Below are positions 11,439-22,139 of a DNA stretch of 64,000 nt, in pieces (the stretch's first letter is position 1; every line of letters begins with the position of its first letter). Under the pieces are notes generated by a model. It was given only the letters and a program-made list of their open reading frames with translations, had not been told where the DNA came from and searched no databases. The stretch is from assembly GCA_002794775.1 (NCBI GenBank), contig NBAY01000036.1:248001-312000 (forward strand), read 5' to 3'. The DNA is from Porodaedalea pini. Lineage: Eukaryota; Basidiomycota; Agaricomycetes; Hymenochaetales; Hymenochaetaceae. Position numbers and translations under genes: made by a program.

Positions 11439-13106
11439 ATGTTCAAACGCGGTTTCCTCAACCGAACTGATGCGTTCGATGCGAGCGCTCCAGTAACTGC
11501 AACCGACTCCTCAGCGAAAAAGCAGGTCACGGCGGAGAAAGGAAACACGTCATTCAAGCGCGACTCCTTAGATCGACAGGATGCATACAATACCAACATG
11601 CCTGTTTCGGCAAGTGGCTCAGCGGAAGAGAATGTCACAGCCGAGCAAGAGAACAAGACGTTCAAGCATGGTTTCCTGGATCGACAAGACGCGCTCGATG
11701 CCAACAAGTCTGTTGCGGCAAGTGACTCCGCGACGGAAAAGGCGCGTGTGGAGGAGGACAACATTCTTTCTGCCTGGTTCGCTTCCCATTTTGAATTATT
11801 TTATGAGGAAGACGAGAAGGAAGGCGCAGAATCGATTAAACCTGAACTGAAATCTGCCCCTGTCACTGTTACACGGAAGCCACCGTCAAAGGATATTCCC
11901 TTCACAATTTACACAGAATCTATCCCTGTTCTTGATTCCGATCAAATGACGTCCGAGTTGCTCAGTAGGGGTTACACTCAATTCCCCACGATGTCGATTC
12001 GTCTTTGCTCGATAAATGCACCTACGCCATTCTACAAAGACACCATCTTCTGCGCGTGGCTCGGATACGATGGACTCCTGAAAACAGTTCCTCACAACTG
12101 GGGTTCCAAGGACGTTCCGACACCGCTCCCGCGTCCATATCGCATTGCTGCATCTCCGGGCGCGGGGCTAGGCATGTTCGCGACTCGCGACATCAATGTA
12201 GCTGAAACGATCTTAATTGAACGGCCAGTTATATTAATGCCCCAGTGCTTGCCGGACGAATTAAAGTCTCTTGATGTCCACCTGCATACTGCACTAGATA
12301 GACTTCCTCAAGAGGCGTCGGAGAGATTCAATGCGCTGACCTGCTGCAAGGCCATGGAGAAATGGGGTTCGATTTTCGGCAAGGTCATGACCAACAGTTT
12401 GAAATGCAATTTCCCTCAAGCAGAGCTGTTCCAGACATATGCGGGTGTTTACCTCGACACTGCGCGATGCAACCATAGGTGTGTTTTACTACTGTTTCCG
12501 ACAGTACGATGTTCATCCTCATGTGATATATGTAATAGCTGCGGGCCGAATGCTGTTTGGGCCTTCGACTCGAGGACACTATTGATGGAGCTTCGTGCAT
12601 CACGTACTATCGCTGCAGGCGAAGAAATCACACTGGAATACACCGGCATCCATAAATCACGGCGCGATAGGCAGAAAGCCCTCTCCTCAGGCTATTCCTT
12701 CACCTGCAAATGCCGCTATTGCACGCTCCCACCATCGCAAACCAAGGCAAGCGACAAGCGACGCGAGCGTTTGTCTCTCACACTCGATCAAGCATTAGGA
12801 GGGTGGGAGCAGATGATGAAAGGCCCGAAAAAGCAGTGGAGTATGCTGATCAATGCATACGAGAACGCTGTGCACTTCGCTGAACAGGAGGGACTGGAAA
12901 AGAACCACGCGGACCTGCACCGCTTTCTCGCTGCAGCGTACGCAGCCATCGGAGATGAGGTGAATTTTAGAAAATGGGCGGAGAAGGCTAAGGTCACCGA
13001 GCGTCTAGTGGAGAAGGACGGCTTTGGATTCGTGTTAAACGGCGAAGAGTGGGACGAGTGGCTGCGCGACCCGACGTCCATTCCGTGCTGGAACCAGGGG
13101 AAGTGA
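11439..13106 (+). CDS. SET-domain protein (putative protein-lysine methyltransferase)
   Basis: First ATG of the frame is at 11439; the stop is at 13104-13106. One intron (12479-12538, 60 nt) is stop-free and in frame; removing it creates the SET signature NHSCGPNA, giving 535 residues. The N-terminus holds three imperfect 36-residue repeats (FKRGFLNRTDAFDA-, FKRDSLDRQDAYNT-, FKHGFLDRQDALDA-type). The split SET domain starts with AASPGAGLGMFATRDI and continues NHSCGPNA, then GEEITLEYTG, with a post-SET-like cysteine cluster TCKCRYC. A helical C-terminal part with TPR character follows (AYENAVHFAEQEGLEKNHAD). No MYND finger is visible, so it is SMYD-like only in SET and C-terminal layout. Substrate unknown. 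It diverges from REV1 with about 450 bases between start codons. Confidence 0.82.
   Translation: MFKRGFLNRTDAFDASAPVTATDSSAKKQVTAEKGNTSFKRDSLDRQDAYNTNMPVSASGSAEENVTAEQENKTFKHGFLDRQDALDANKSVAASDSATEKARVEEDNILSAWFASHFELFYEEDEKEGAESIKPELKSAPVTVTRKPPSKDIPFTIYTESIPVLDSDQMTSELLSRGYTQFPTMSIRLCSINAPTPFYKDTIFCAWLGYDGLLKTVPHNWGSKDVPTPLPRPYRIAASPGAGLGMFATRDINVAETILIERPVILMPQCLPDELKSLDVHLHTALDRLPQEASERFNALTCCKAMEKWGSIFGKVMTNSLKCNFPQAELFQTYAGVYLDTARCNHRCVLLLFPTVRCSSSCDICNSCGPNAVWAFDSRTLLMELRASRTIAAGEEITLEYTGIHKSRRDRQKALSSGYSFTCKCRYCTLPPSQTKASDKRRERLSLTLDQALGGWEQMMKGPKKQWSMLINAYENAVHFAEQEGLEKNHADLHRFLAAAYAAIGDEVNFRKWAEKAKVTERLVEKDGFGFVLNGEEWDEWLRDPTSIPCWNQGK
11442..11760 (+). repeat. three tandem ~108-bp coding repeats
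   Basis: Three consecutive degenerate copies, each about 36 codons, beginning at Phe-Lys-(Arg/His) and containing the core L-(N/D)-R-x-D-A, then a Ser/Thr/Ala-rich middle and a Glu-rich end. They form the N-terminus of the SET-domain protein. Confidence 0.75.
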
Positions 13107-14947
13107 GTGCTTGCCATGTTCTGAGATGGCATCCTCTGCCAGCGCTTTCTCTTGGGACCTCATTTCTTGATGGCCCCACCTTATGTGGCCAATTGGCTTC
13201 GTTTCTTGAAACGTGTGTCTCTTTTCTCTTCTTGTTCCGTTTTGACGCTGCCCGCAATTATGATCTCCAATTGAGTGTTGTTGCTTTTTGCTCGGGCCCG
13301 TATTTCTGCCAGTCTGTCTGTAAAACTCACAAGTCAACCTGTCGATTAAAACGAATGTATTAAGTACTCGCTTATCTTGGTCAATAAAAAATTCTTGGAA
13401 ATAGGACCTGCCTTGTGATAGCCCAGAGCATTCAACTGATTGCTTGCAAGTATCTCTTATTCTACGAAAAGGGCGTCTCGACCTGGGCAAAATTTAAGCC
13501 CTCGCGGAGATTGAATTCTGACGCGGACTCGCTCAAGCACACTTTCTAGTGAGCGCTCCGACCACCAAACTCTCTGTGTATTATAAAGTCGAGTTCTAAC
13601 TAGGAATATCTCTTGAGCAATCATTCTCTTCCAAGGAGTTCAAGTCGACAAAGGGTTCGCGACCTGATGACCCAATGAAGTCGCTCCATCTGCTGCAAAC
13701 ACCACATCTACATTTTTTATCCAATCCCACATTTGTACATGAAAAAGACTACCCAAGCACTGGAGAAGATCTCCAAAAGGGCGGATTCAAAAGGGGAGGG
13801 AAAGATGGATGAAGCGGAAACCGAGTTTCGCTCGAGTCCAGAGCCAGCGAAACTGTTCGATACCAGCCTGAGCGACCTGATCCGGATTCCCTTCTCGCAA
13901 CTTACATCGTCTGTCGTGCACACCACATTATCGCCCTCGGCGCCAGATGGCGTGGTCTATGCACACCCCTATACGGCTGGGACATTTCAACGGCGATGGT
14001 TCATACGGAGAGAGCCAACGGAGAGAGAGCAGAGAGCCAACGGAACACTAATGGCGAACAGCAAGAGCAAGAGAAGGATCGGACGATCCATACACCGCTT
14101 GCACACAGGATGCGACAGCGCTACTATCCGTTAAAGGATAGAATCATTGATACATGTGAAGATCGGGATATCTCATCGTAATGTACCATGGTCTTACAGG
14201 TGAGTCCATTTCGTATTTCTTCCCCTTTCAACTGCATTGGCGTAAATGGAATCGGAAAGTCTAATGACTTGTCTTTGCCTCGATTTACATGTCATATTGT
14301 CAGGCTCGCAAGCTTTAATTAACAAAGGTGGTCTACTCCGCAGGGACATCATATCCTGTGAAATCAAGTTTCACCATCATGCTGCCACAAACACATTGTG
14401 GGCATACTCAATGACCTTGGCACGCATCGACGGACAGGCCTTGAAAGGAAGACGAAAGTCGAGGTTCATAAAAAGTGGATATGGAATTGTCGTTCTGGCG
14501 CAGCAGAGAGCCCCGGTCAAGATTGGACCGTCTGCTGCTGTTATCCGCTGTCTCGTCCTGCTAAACCCATTAGCACTAGAATTGTCAGATGCTACCCTCC
14601 TGTGTCAATTGTGGCGCCATCCCTAATATCCGTTTTCCAGTTCTGTATGTACGATAGAATCGAACGAGTAGATTTGCTCGATGAATAACCCTATTTTGAA
14701 TGCTGGTTAACCCCGGGCCATGCTCATGTAGAAGAGATACTTCACGCCTGCTATTATGTATACTTTAGGGAACATGTCCGGTTTGTCGCATTGCGTAAAA
14801 CAGAAGAATAGCATAATCTGGTGACTTGGCTACCAATTGACCTCTATTAATCACGCATTTCAGAAAGGCTCAAAGGATACAATATCAATCATATTCGACG
14901 CCTCCTTCGAACACCCTCCAGTATTTCATATTTCAAGTTCCTCATTA
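13107..14947. other. long spacer without a supportable gene
   Basis: About 1.84 kb between the SET gene and an unknown minus-strand gene. Two weakly coding-like plus-strand frames occur: 13736-14134 (KKTTQALEKISKRADSKGEG and following) and 14400-14688 (HRRTGLERKTKVEVHKKW). Neither extends by plausible splicing nor resembles a family I know. This may be a decayed gene or untranslated sequence. Confidence 0.4.
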
Positions 14948-15486
14948 CTAAGTATCTTCTTTCCAAAGCTTCCTATCAATGCCACTCTGCTCCATCTTCG
15001 CCAATAAGTCATGAAAGTCGGATGCACGGGAATTCGGACTCGGAGGTTTCTGTGGCTTTTCGTCTCTAGGCGCGGGGGGGATGTCGAGGTCTTGCAGCAC
15101 GCCTACGACCTTGCTCTCGTGGCGATACCAGTGCATCGTTTCCGGCGAGATGTCACCGTGTTTACGTTGAGTGAACTCATGAAGGGCCAGGACAGCTATG
15201 AGTCGTAAAAAATCAGCGATCAAGCCTTTGTGAAATTGTTTCCGACGTATGTACCGTGTATAATGTCTTTCGTTATCAAGAGAAATTCGCGATTTGAGCC
15301 TGGAATGCCGGAGGCTTTAAGAGAGGTTGAACGGCGAGCAAGAGGTGCGTGGATAATTCGTGAACTGCTCTCTTGTTGTACGAGCGTGGACGTGGGTGAG
15401 CAATGCTGGTTAGGGGTTATCTGGGCGGTGACCCTTCTTTCGTTCTCGTTTGAGGAACTCAGTCCAGCAGCTTTGTCCGTTATCAT
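14948..15486 (-). CDS. hypothetical small protein
   Basis: Two minus-strand exons. The first starts at ATG 15486 (MITDKAAGLSSSNENERR) and runs through LARRSTSLKASGIPGSNREF to ITKDIIH. A GT-AG intron (gtacatacg to ctcatag) joins it to AVLALHEFTQRKHGDISPET, then ESKVVGVLQDLDIPPAPRD, ending ESGIDRKLWKEDT-like at 14948. The product is about 160 residues. The N-terminal half is disordered and the C-terminal half helical and proline-punctuated, with no membrane segment. The joined frame and the conserved look of the helical segment argue for a real gene; the family is not recognised. Confidence 0.5.
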
Positions 15487-15769
15487 GAAAGATAGAAAGA
15501 CACAACAGGGAGTGTATGCTGGTGTGTGCGGAGACAAGTGTAGACTACGCTTGTTGTTTTGTCGCTTATAAGCGGTCCGTCCGAGTCATTCTCACAGAAC
15601 AAGGCATGGCTGAGCCACCATGGTCGTTCCAGCCCATGTGATCGGCCTCGTGTTCGCAGCGAGACACGCATAGGTGCACAATATGGGATTCGAAAATACG
15701 TACATGAGAAACTCGAAGAACACTATAAATCGACTTCCTGAAAAGTTCAACGGATTTCAATCTCAACTT

Positions 15770-16724
15770 TTAACGGTACCGCCTCCTCGGTGGAGAGTGT
15801 GAACGCGAGCGCGGCGACCTCGAGCGCCTGTCGCGTCTATCATCGCGTCCGCTGTACATATCTCTGTGTGGTGGCGAGTCGCGCCCTCGCCTAGGCGGCA
15901 GCACTCGCCTGTCGCGGTCTCCCAAATCGCGATCTATATCCCGCCGCGGGCGCTCACCCCGAGCGCCCCTGCCTCGTCCTCCACCAGGCTCAGAGTTTCC
16001 CCGCCAGTGTCCACCTCCACGACCTAACCCCCCGGGTGGACCTGGTGGAATCAGGGGAACTGCGCTCTTCCATCCGTTCACAGCAGCCGCAGCAGTCGCA
16101 CCCGATCCTGGGACCCCAGCCGCACCACGGATTGCGACGTCCGGATTCGTAGTGACAAGATGCTTCGGGAGTATCACGGAGACGCACATGTAGTCTCCGG
16201 GCATAAAGCGAAGCTCCTCAAGCGAGCGCACAGTGTCGCTTTCCTCCTCTGTATCAGCAAGCAGCCGCGGTGCCGGAGCGTCAAGTGTGCCTGGTTCGCC
16301 GAGAACGTCGCGCGAGTAAATCATGCCAATGTCGCGAGTTGTGATACGTCCTCGAGTGGAAGAGTCAGCATAAAGCGAACGAAAAGCGAATTTTGCAAGT
16401 GGGTGTCGAACTTCGGGACTGTTTGAAATGAGGCGCAGCGAAGTGAGAACCTCCTTCAGCGTCGCGTCTCTCCTGCAAAATTCATCACTATAAGACTTTC
16501 GCTATATGCAACGTGGGTCAAGACACGTACCACGTAAAGATTTGATGCTCATCAGTCGTTGGCAACGTCCCATCCTCGAAAATGTCGGTCCGGTGAAAGC
16601 TCCCTATCTTCAAGAATGTCCGCATTAAAAACGGCGCCGTCTGTGTTTCACCATTAGCGGTTGTATTCATGCATTCCAATGCTTTGCTTGCCTTTTCCCT
16701 GTCAACAAGAGTTCTGCTTGCCAT
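15770..16724 (-). CDS. SAP18-like subunit (Sin3/HDAC and ASAP complexes)
   Basis: Exons 16724-16692, 16640-16531 and 16472-15770 join to 281 residues. The first splice uses a GC donor (AAG|gcaagc, 51 nt, intron 16641-16691) and restores VDREKTAPFLMRTF, the family's start of the ubiquitin-like fold. Then come KIGSFHRTDIFEDGTLPTTD, HQIFTWRDATLKEV, IYSRDVLGEPG and MPGDYMCVSVILPKH. The tail beyond the fold is Gly/Arg-rich and ends in an RS-type stretch (RRSRSPRSRSHSPPRRRYR), as in other fungal SAP18 proteins. SAP18 binds Sin3-HDAC and, with RNPS1 and Acinus, the exon-junction-associated ASAP complex; the RS tail favours a splicing-linked role. A longer start upstream (16781) is in frame but adds residues that do not look conserved. 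Confidence 0.85.
16641..16691 (-). other. GC-AG intron in SAP18
   Basis: Minus-strand intron of 51 nt with donor gcaagc after AAG, a branch-like ctaat and acceptor acacag. It is a multiple of three and stop-free, so an unspliced reading inserts 17 unrelated residues into an otherwise conserved block. Confidence 0.75.
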
Positions 16725-17524
16725 TGTGTTCTCCGTCAATGAGGTCGGAACCCAAAGAACGTGAATTTCGCGCTCAGCCAAACTTGAGTGACACGAGGGT
16801 CACAGATATGTCACGAACTGGGTCCAAACTCTCGCGTGGCGATGTATCAAATCTCTTCATGTTCCTATGTAACTTGTTATTCAACTGCCATATGATACTA
16901 TCATAGAGTACTATCATACACTGAAATATTATGCATTTTGAGATTCAGCTCATGTAAAGAATTAAATTCGCATATATTTTTTATCGTATGAAGCTACTTA
17001 TAAATCGAATGCTAGCATTCCTGTACAGGCGAAAATGTGGATATCGATGAGTTCAGTCGACGTGATTGAGCGAAAATAAAGCTTCAAAGGTGTTTCATTA
17101 ATATTGCCTCGCCGTTGGACATCATGGTGATGCATGCCCAATCAGTTTAGGACTGCTGAGTCATTGTTTATGTACATATTTGGCTTTTAGTTAGCACGTG
17201 CTCTATACTACTGCCAATGTTGACAAGCGAGATCTCAAATTTTAAATCCAGTTCTTTGCTTCCTTTGTCACACTGAATCCTGACGATATGGATATCTGAG
17301 TCTAGAATTTGAAAGAAACAAACATAATTGTGAAATAGCCTGCGAACGACACATTCTGGCCTCGTGTTTTCAACGTTGTCCGCGCGGGGACAGTTGACTT
17401 CGCTCAACTCGACACAGCGACATTCGCTCTGGCTGCTACTACCATCTCGGCATTTTAATTTCTCTGTGGAGCGGATAGCACACCAAATTAAAGCTTAATC
17501 AGCTCGAAGGACTCCGGTTAGCAT
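16725..17524. other. divergent promoter region, SAP18 and NADAR gene
   Basis: About 800 bases, notably A/T-rich between 16880 and 17110, with no coding frame. As the start-to-start region of two divergent genes it presumably holds both promoters; no specific site can be named. Confidence 0.5.
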
Positions 17525-19541
17525 ATGGGTGCCAACACCTCAAAGCAACGTTACGAATACAGCTATGGCGATCCAGCACAAAACTACAACCGCTACGCCA
17601 ACAATCAGAGAGGAAGGGGCTATACGCAGTCTGCACCATACTATGGACAGGCGCTGGGAATGATGCCGACCGGATATCCTGCCATGTACCCTCAATCTCA
17701 AGCATCTCAGCAGAAGCCTCAGATTATATGTGAGTCTATGTTATCAACTCGTATACTTTGCATGGCTGATTGACGCAGGCCAGTTCCCCTGCTCATGCAT
17801 CCAATGCAGCAGGTTTCAGGTCCTCCAGTCGGGCAGCTTCAGCAGCAGCAATCTGCGCCGCAGCCGCAGATGCAGCAACAGCAGTACATGCAGATGCCTC
17901 AGCCTCAAGCGCAGCCCATGCTTGGCAATCAAATGCCTCCGAATCCAATGCCGCCTCTACCCATCGCTCAAATGCCGCAACCGCAAATGCCGCAGCCGGA
18001 TGTGCAGCTATTTGGTCAGCCGCAGCCGCAGCCGCAGTCCCAATATCCGCTTACGCCTGGTCCTCCGAATGGAATGCCTGAGGCATCTGCCGCCAACTAC
18101 AGACAGGGTCCAGGTATGCCAGGGTCTACACCTGTTATCCCTCGCTCCTTCGCTCGTGTGCCGCCAAGCTCTACATCCAGCTCTAGTTCTAGCAGTTCTA
18201 ACACTGGAGACGGGATAACAGATCGAATGGCAAACAACCCGCTTCCCGCGCCGCCCCGTGAAGCTGAAACTCCAGCTCATCTGCTAGCCGGCAGCGCAAT
18301 GACCCATTCATTTCCGCCCCCTCCGCGTTCTTCAAGCCCGCTCAAGAATCCATTACCACCGCTTCCACGTGATGTCTACACGCTCAAAAAGTACCGCCCA
18401 CTACTTGTTGGAAGTGCGTACACGGACCGTCAGAAGGAGGTCTACCCTGAAGGCTGGTTCTCAGAAGGACGCAGACATGAAAATGATGGTAGCCTCGGGC
18501 GTGTCTTTGAACGTCTCAATCCATTCAGGCCGAACCGAGGGCCGGACTACTCTCCCGGGCACAGGCGGTACGATACTATGCCTGAGCTGCCCCAGCTACC
18601 GGAGTTCATTCGCGGAAATAGTTCGGGCTCGGACTCGGAGAGTAGCTTTGCGTCGCAGGGCATGCGAAGAGCTGGCCTGGGTCGTTCTTTCACGTCGCGT
18701 ATGCCATTCGGCCGGAGAAGACGCGGGAATGAGGAGATGATGCCTCCGCCAATGGGAGGGCCGCTGCCTCCGGTAACTGAAGGTCAAGCTCCACCGATCG
18801 GCTTCATGCCGATGCCGACGCCTCAGGTCCCTGGACCGGAGACTCAACCGCAACCCATGCAACCGCTCTCGCCTGCTCCGCCTCAATCGCAGTCAGGAAA
18901 TCCACTCACCCCTGGACCTCCTCAACCAATGCCTCAGCCGGCTCACCCGCTCTCCCCTCTCCCAGTGCCTCCAATTTTTGCTGGGCAGGGTCCAACTTCT
19001 CCTAATCCCGATTCCGGTCCACCCGTAATTCGTTTCGATCAGAGAACACCAGGATATGGTGGTCTGTGTCACCTTTCTCCGCACTGTGTGCTGTACAAAA
19101 AGAAGTTATACCCGACCGCGGCACATTTGTTCGAGGCGCATAAGTTTTTGGGTATGCATGATGACCTCGCGGAGCGCGTGCGCAAGGCGAGAAGCCTCCC
19201 AGAGCTGGATGCTATCCTACAGGGCATATCGGGATACATCCGACATGATTGGGAGGAAATATTATATGATAAGGTGAATAACTTGACTGATATCCACAGC
19301 CTGGACGCTTCCCGTAATTGTTGATCTTCATTCACAGATGGAGGACGTACTTTATCTCAAGCTCAAGCAGCATGAGGACCTACGCGAACTCCTACTTAAC
19401 ACAGGTATAGCAGATATCGTCTATGCAGAAGCCTCTGATACGTTCTGGGGAGAGGGAGAACATGGAGAGGGGGCAAATGAGCTTGGGCGCGCCCTCATGC
19501 GAATCCGCGAACGTCTGAGGCGCGAGACTGTCGGTAACTAG
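17525..19541 (+). CDS. NADAR-domain protein with N-myristoylation signal and Pro/Gln-rich tail
   Basis: Exons 17525-17729, 17784-19273 and 19338-19541 give 632 residues. The start MGANTSKQR fits the N-myristoylation pattern (Gly2, Ser6). Residues about 70-200 are a Gln/Pro/Met tract; residues 200-480 are disordered with PPLPRDVYTLKKYRPLL and an Arg-rich patch (MPFGRRRRG). PL(T/S)P-x-PP motifs recur. The last 150 residues form a NADAR (YbiA-like) domain: FDQRTPGYGGLCHLSPHCVL, YPTAAHLFEAHKFLG, the Trp of HDWEEILYDK, MEDVLYLKLKQHEDLRELLL, then FWGEGEHGEGANELGRALM. NADAR proteins are N-glycosidases acting on riboflavin-pathway intermediates or linked to ADP-ribose metabolism; which applies here cannot be read from sequence. 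Confidence 0.85.
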
Positions 19542-20059
19542 CTGTGCTGATGAACACGAGACGACTACGTTAGTCGCTTTACACGTTGCTATGCCATATC
19601 ACGACCATCTCACGGCATTATCACGTTGGTACCTCATGTTTTACTTCCTTTTCCACAGTGTATCGGGCTCGCTGATTCTATAAGGCTAATCGATTTTTGT
19701 ACATGCTTTCCGTTCTGCAGCTTCTTTGCACAATAACTCGGATATATCCCTGCGTTTCATCATTTGCAATACCCCTCTATACTGCTCATTTTATGTGCCT
19801 AGACTTATTTACATATTTCGCTTACATGTATAGTAGCGTTGTCGTTCCCCCATGATCTTGTTTCAGCAATAAGGAGCAGTTTTGGCGGCGGTTCGTTCAA
19901 CTCTGTTTACCTCCTTACATAAGAGGAAGGCGACCTTCCTTTTACATACAACTTGCTCTGGCTCTTTCGTCTTTCGGTTCTACCTTCGCTTGCTGTATGA
20001 ATATGCCTACCTATGAGTCTTTTTTTACTCCTGTTGTGACCCTTTCTTGAATTAAAGGT
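19542..20059. other. intergenic, NADAR gene to LARP7-like
   Basis: 518 bases of T/C-rich sequence between tandem genes, covering the 3' untranslated region of the NADAR gene and the promoter and leader of the next. No reading frame stands out. Confidence 0.55.
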
Positions 20060-21786
20060 ATGGCAGCACAAGAATTTGCCTTCGTCCCAAGGAAACTGGC
20101 GAAGTCTGGCGGACGCGCGAGAGGCGCGAAAGACCCGTCCAGGTCACAGACTCGGACTACCTTGAATCGCCAAGAAGAAATCCAGAACGAACACATAATA
20201 TCCAAACCGACTTCAGGCGCCGAGCTGAAGGAGGAGAGATATTTGGATGACAGCGCTTATATTGCCCTCTTCGAGTTGGCGCTTTCCGAACATGCGCTGT
20301 GGTCGAACGCCGAGCTGTTGGGGCTCGTGGACGCAAACGAAGACGGTTGTGAGTGGTTTCATTCAACTTTCTTCTCCATCCAAGTTTGATCGAGCTGGAA
20401 GTCGTTTCCATTAGCTATCTGGTGCAAACGTCGCCGGCGTTTGCGGGGCTAGCAGCCATTCCGCCAGAGGCAACGCTCATTCGTTGCGTTCGATCCAGTG
20501 GTGTTTTGGAAGGGCGTATCATTATCATGGAGCCCTCGCCTGAAGAGTGGTTCAGACAAACGCGGAGAAGTGACGTGGAGACTCAAGGAGGCTTTGAGGT
20601 CCGACGTAAAGACTGGACGAAGGTTAGAGACCGCATACGCAAGTACACCTCCTTTCACTGGGATAGCAAAACTGTATATGTTGTGCGTGTCTTTCCTGAT
20701 TTCACAGCTATGTAGCTCATTAATGGGTTCCGTTGCAGGAAAACTTGCCGTATCGTGCCAGGACATATTACACTGTATACCAATTCGTTCAACAACTGTT
20801 GGCAGGCGAGCCAGGCACGGAGTCCCATGCTTTGGCAATACAAAACATATCTTTTCCGCCTCACCAAAAAGACGATCCTGGTGCACCACTGCCAACTGTC
20901 GGTAAGGGTTTTGCCTTTATCATCCTCTCGCATACGAAGGACGTGGACTGCCTCCTTGAGCGTTGGCCTTGGAAACTCGAAGAACGATCCACTCAATACA
21001 CGGAAGATAATATTTCAAAAGCGGTGTTGGAGGCTGTAGATCTCGGGTTTCGGTGTTTTGTCGAAACGCAAATGGGACAAGCTCAAAGAAGAGTACCTGG
21101 CGCTGCAAAGTCGACTACTGGAAAAGACCATGGCGTCTAATATTTCCGGTCCTTCGGTTCACAATCCAGCACAATTTAATGTCGTTCCAGCCCATGTGCC
21201 ACAGAAACAAATCAAATTGGAAGTCTCTGTCGACGAGCGGAGTGGCATTGCCCTCGCAAGTCAACGGCCCATTTGGTTCCCGGCTGACTGCTTGGTCTTT
21301 GTCCAAAATGTGCATCCCGAGACAAACAAGACGACGCTCCGCGTACTATTCGCATCTGCTTTCGACAAGGATACCTCTGCAATTGACTACGTTGACTACA
21401 ACAAGGGGCTTGATAGCGTATGTCTACATTTCACCGTACTCACTTTCGAGATCCAGTACTAAGCATGTCGTTTCCCTTCGTAGTGTTATCTTCGTCTATC
21501 GGAGCCTCACCAAGCACGAGCACTAGTTTCCTACTTCTCCACACACAGGACTGTGCAAACGAGCGCATTGGATAGTGTGGGCGTGTCTGCTACAGAAGGT
21601 GCGCCTATAGAGATTGAACTCGTCCAAGGAAAGAAGGAAGAGGTCTATTGGGAGAAGGTACCCGAGAAGATCAGGAAGGCGGCTGTGTCGAAAGCTCAAG
21701 AGAAGCCCGGGAATGAGACGCCTGTGTATGAGCAAAATGGATATGGGTTGAGTGGGCGTAAACGAAAGCGGCGGAAACGCGATTGA
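20060..21786 (+). CDS. La-related protein 7 (LARP7/Pof8-like)
   Basis: Begins at ATG 20060 (MAAQEFAFVPRKLAKSGGRA). Spliced product of about 500 residues. A La motif comes first (YIALFELALSEHALWSNAEL, then ISYLVQTSPAFAGLAAIPPE, TLIRCVRSSGVLEGR). Next is an RRM-like domain with the RNP1-like GKGFAFIILSHTKDVDCLLE and WPW. The C-terminal third has the xRRM/RRM3 pattern: DCLVFVQNVHPETNKTTLRV, IDYVDYNKGLDS, then after an intron SYF-type residues, EVYWEKVPEKIRKAAV, and a basic tail SGRKRKRRKRD. LARP7 proteins bind the 3' end of 7SK RNA in animals, and telomerase RNA in ciliates (p65) and fission yeast (Pof8). In a fungus the telomerase RNA or U6 snRNA pathway is the likelier partner; that is inference. 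Confidence 0.8.
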
Positions 21787-22139
21787 ACTGTGACGGGTAT
21801 CCCTTTTCTCTCCTATTACTATACTTGATACAGTAACTGCGTTTACAGCGGTCATTTTATGGAAATATATACATAAAGTTGAGAGGTCACTGAATGAAAT
21901 GCATGAGGAAGCGTCTCTTGGCTAAAGGTGAAACTTGAGCTGTTGTTCCAGGCTCGTCTCGGAGGAGCACAGGTGCAAAAATGCAAGCTGAGTTCATGAA
22001 TGCTGCGTGAGAATTGCTACCCATCAACGAGATGCTCGCAAAAGGAATTTCGTACCGAGCATGGCCGCTTTACTGCATTCATTTGGTTTCTCCTGATCAA
22101 CATAATTTTTTTGCTGTGCTATGAAATGCAAGAAGGCAG
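21787..22139. other. convergent spacer, LARP7-like and 5-phosphatase
   Basis: About 350 bases between two convergent stop codons; 3' untranslated sequence, with no frame of interest. Confidence 0.5.

Noticed and set aside
16518..16781. SAP18 starting at 16781 with the GC-AG intron retained
   Set aside because: It would break the conserved VDREKTAPFL block; splicing and the ATG at 16724 give the family sequence.
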